A stretch of DNA of 64,000 nt from Notospermus geniculatus. Its lineage: Eukaryota; Nemertea; Pilidiophora; Heteronemertea; Lineidae. The notes below the pieces were generated by a model. The model was given only the letters and a program-made list of their open reading frames with translations. It made no database searches and was not told the origin of the DNA. A program made the translations under genes and the position numbers. The DNA lies in NCBI GenBank assembly GCA_002633025.1, contig NMRB01001037.1, positions 170,672 to 234,671 on the forward strand, written 5' to 3'. Positions 62,342 through 64,000 of this stretch are shown piece after piece (within the stretch, counting starts at the first letter, position 1; each line of letters starts with the position of its first letter).

Positions 62342-63512
62342 AAATAGAAAATTCAAAATTTCCGCCATGCACAACATCGGAATCATCGTCAGCACTTGCC
62401 CCGTGATCAATGACAATGCTTACCTGACTTTCCGAGTGGAAATCATCGAAATTACCGTAGTTATCACTCCCTAAATCCTCCTCCAAGTCATCATCATGAA
62501 GTCTGTATCCAAAAAATACTGAACAAAAAACTCCCGCCAAAAAAATTCGGCACAAAATCCACGAAATTTCGATCGAAAGCAGCATCAAAAGTTGAAAAAC
62601 CCGGCGAGGAACTGAGCACATGATCTCCAGCCGTGGTCTGATGCAAGGCTAATGCTGATTGGTCAGCTTGTTGCCAAGAAATCAAGGTTTGTAAACACGA
62701 ACACTTGGAAGCCGAAAAACCGGCTCGTCGGTGTTTTGATGGTGAGGGTATTCAAGCCTAAAAATAGGCGCGTAGGGTTCAAAGGGTTAACCCCAGTCTA
62801 TCCTGAAACCTTTCAGTGGTAGAACTCATATGAGCTGCTCATCTACAATCTAGCATTTCTGACCGGTACCCATTTATACACCTGGGTGTATAAAACAGCT
62901 TTGAAAATATGGGTCCAGGTGGCTAAAACCAAAAACACAATTGTCATCTGTTCTGGTACATTCACCCACAGAGCACATGGTCCATTGACCATTTCATTAC
63001 ATCACATGTTCACGTGTCCTAATCTAGTCGTCGATTCATGTTTTTCTTTTTCAAACACGAGTTGCAAAAGTTTGTTAGAAACAGGTAATGAACAAGCCTG
63101 GTGGCGGCAGGGCTAGGAATGGGAGTAACAGAAAGTACAATTCGAATGCCTGTAATAGGATGTGTCAATATTTATTATCTGAATGATCATGATGCACACA
63201 TGTACAGTATAATTGTATTTTCTGAGGAAGTTGCATCTAAGAATAATAAGGTGTCGCCCAAAAAATTCGATATAATAAAAGGAGTCGTCCGCCAGAAATT
63301 TCGCAAATTTTCGACCCCAACCGAGGTCTTCTTCTTTCAAGTCGAGCTACCAGGTGTTTGAAGTAATAGTTGACTAGAAACAAAGCCCCATTGTTGAGTG
63401 CTGCAGCCCAAAAAAAATAGAGGCCAAACCTATGGCAAGCCAAAGCGGAATAAATGTCAGAACTTTAATTATCACATCAGCACTCAATATAATAGGGTGT
63501 CAGAATTTGAAA
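62342..63512. other. Mostly non-coding, repeat pieces
   Basis: Apart from the SINE fragment, 63,280-63,355 holds another copy of the GACCCCAACCGAGGTCTTC motif followed by TTCAAGTCGAGCT. No gene is recognised. Confidence 0.45.
62790..62885 (-). mobile_element. 3' fragment of the SINE family seen at 26,971
   Basis: On the minus strand it carries the body of that SINE (CACCCAGGTG, ATAAATGGGTACCGGTC, GAGCAGCTCAT, CCTGAAA region). The tRNA-like head is missing. Confidence 0.7.
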
Positions 63513-63825
63513 ATTTGTTATATTATCATCAGAACTTTTCATAATGTCACCAGGATTTGTTATATTATCATCAGAACTTTTCATAATGTCACCAGGACTT
63601 GTTATAATATCATCAGAACTTTCATAATGTCATCAGCACTTGTTATAATATTATCAGAACTTTCATAATGTCATCAGCACTTGTTATATTATCATCAGAA
63701 CTTTCATAATGTCACCAGGACTTGTAATAATATCGTCAGAACTTTCATAATGTCATCAGCACTTATTATATTATCATCAGAACTTTCATAATGTCACCAG
63801 GACTTGTAACGATATCGTCAGAACT
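63513..63825 (+). repeat. Minisatellite, unit about 41 bases
   Basis: About seven or eight tandem copies of a unit built from TTATATTATCATCAGAACTT and TCATAATGTCACCAGGACTT. Variants with CAGCACTT and ATAATATCGTC alternate, hinting at a higher-order unit of two. No coding role is visible. Confidence 0.8.
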
Positions 63826-63910
63826 GGTCAAAACCAAGTGCGTTCAGAAACTAACCAGAACCCGAGAAACCAAACAGCACTCTCACAAACCGATCAGCAC
63901 TTGCGCGCGG

Positions 63911-63952
63911 GACCAATCAGAAAAACGTGACAAACACATTTTGATGACGTCA
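63911..63952. promoter_or_regulatory. Possible promoter: CCAAT box and CRE
   Basis: A CCAAT box (GACCAATCAG) and a perfect CRE palindrome TGACGTCA lie 30 bases apart in a GC-richer stretch at the window edge. These are common in animal promoters; a gene would have to start beyond 64,000. Confidence 0.3.
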
Positions 63953-64000
63953 CTCGAGCGCCACTTCAACTGGGACTGCAGCGTGAGGTGGTCCTGCAGC

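Noticed and set aside
63513-63825. Regular repeats with spacers, CRISPR-like
   Set aside because: The whole 41-base unit repeats, with no unique spacers, in a eukaryotic setting; it is a minisatellite.

Overview
The window looks like repeat-dense nuclear DNA from a marine invertebrate, probably a deuterostome such as a hemichordate or echinoderm (inference). The support is spliced host-type exons with GT/AG borders, tRNA-derived SINEs, CR1-like LINEs, BEL/Pao LTR retrotransposons, Harbinger-type MITEs with a GGCCGGTTGCACAA end, and many copies of the octamer TAGGCCTA. There is no bacterial gene organisation. Two runs of N (28111-28965, 51190-51466) and two single Ns (2822, 14174) are assembly gaps or ambiguities.

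Layout. 1-8.96 kb: a decayed BEL/Pao element (BEL-1) broken by a LINE 3' fragment, a foldback transposon that carries a piece of BEL sequence, and a SINE. 8.96-13.1 kb: two CR1-like LINEs and small MITEs. 13.1-20.9 kb: non-coding repeats, hairpin MITEs and two likely exons of a PLAT-like gene on the minus strand. 20.9-44.8 kb: an AT-rich Polinton/adintovirus-like element, the centre of the window. It encodes a zinc-ribbon protein, retroviral-type integrase with chromodomain, protein-primed type DNA polymerase B, deoxynucleoside kinase running into an HNH-type nuclease, small membrane proteins, a major capsid protein candidate, conserved virion-type proteins and an FtsK/HerA packaging ATPase. 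It is broken by a 3.3 kb TA-flanked transposon (in the kinase), a 7 kb BEL/Pao element with nearly identical LTRs (BEL-2), two MITEs, single-base frameshifts and one internal stop. Its right end stops abruptly at a 2 kb inverted repeat.

44.8-53 kb: the inverted repeat, MITEs and a two-exon fragment of a secreted host protein on the minus strand whose intron is full of transposons. 53-58.1 kb: two CR1-like LINEs head to head; the plus-strand one is split by a CCGG-flanked element and a TA-flanked MITE. 58.1-64 kb: a SINE, a Harbinger-type Myb/SANT gene with an in-frame exon duplication, a second local duplication, a minisatellite and a CRE/CCAAT-containing edge.

In the Polinton-like element the parts fit one life cycle: integrase inserts it, polymerase B copies it, kinase may feed nucleotide pools, ATPase packages DNA and capsid-type proteins build a particle. 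Nearly every one of its ORFs starts at TAAATG, and the polymerase and kinase genes share a longer upstream box, which suggests self-encoded transcription signals. It is now defective. Across the whole window TA appears to have been turned repeatedly into TAGGCCTA, including inside coding frames of three different retroelements.
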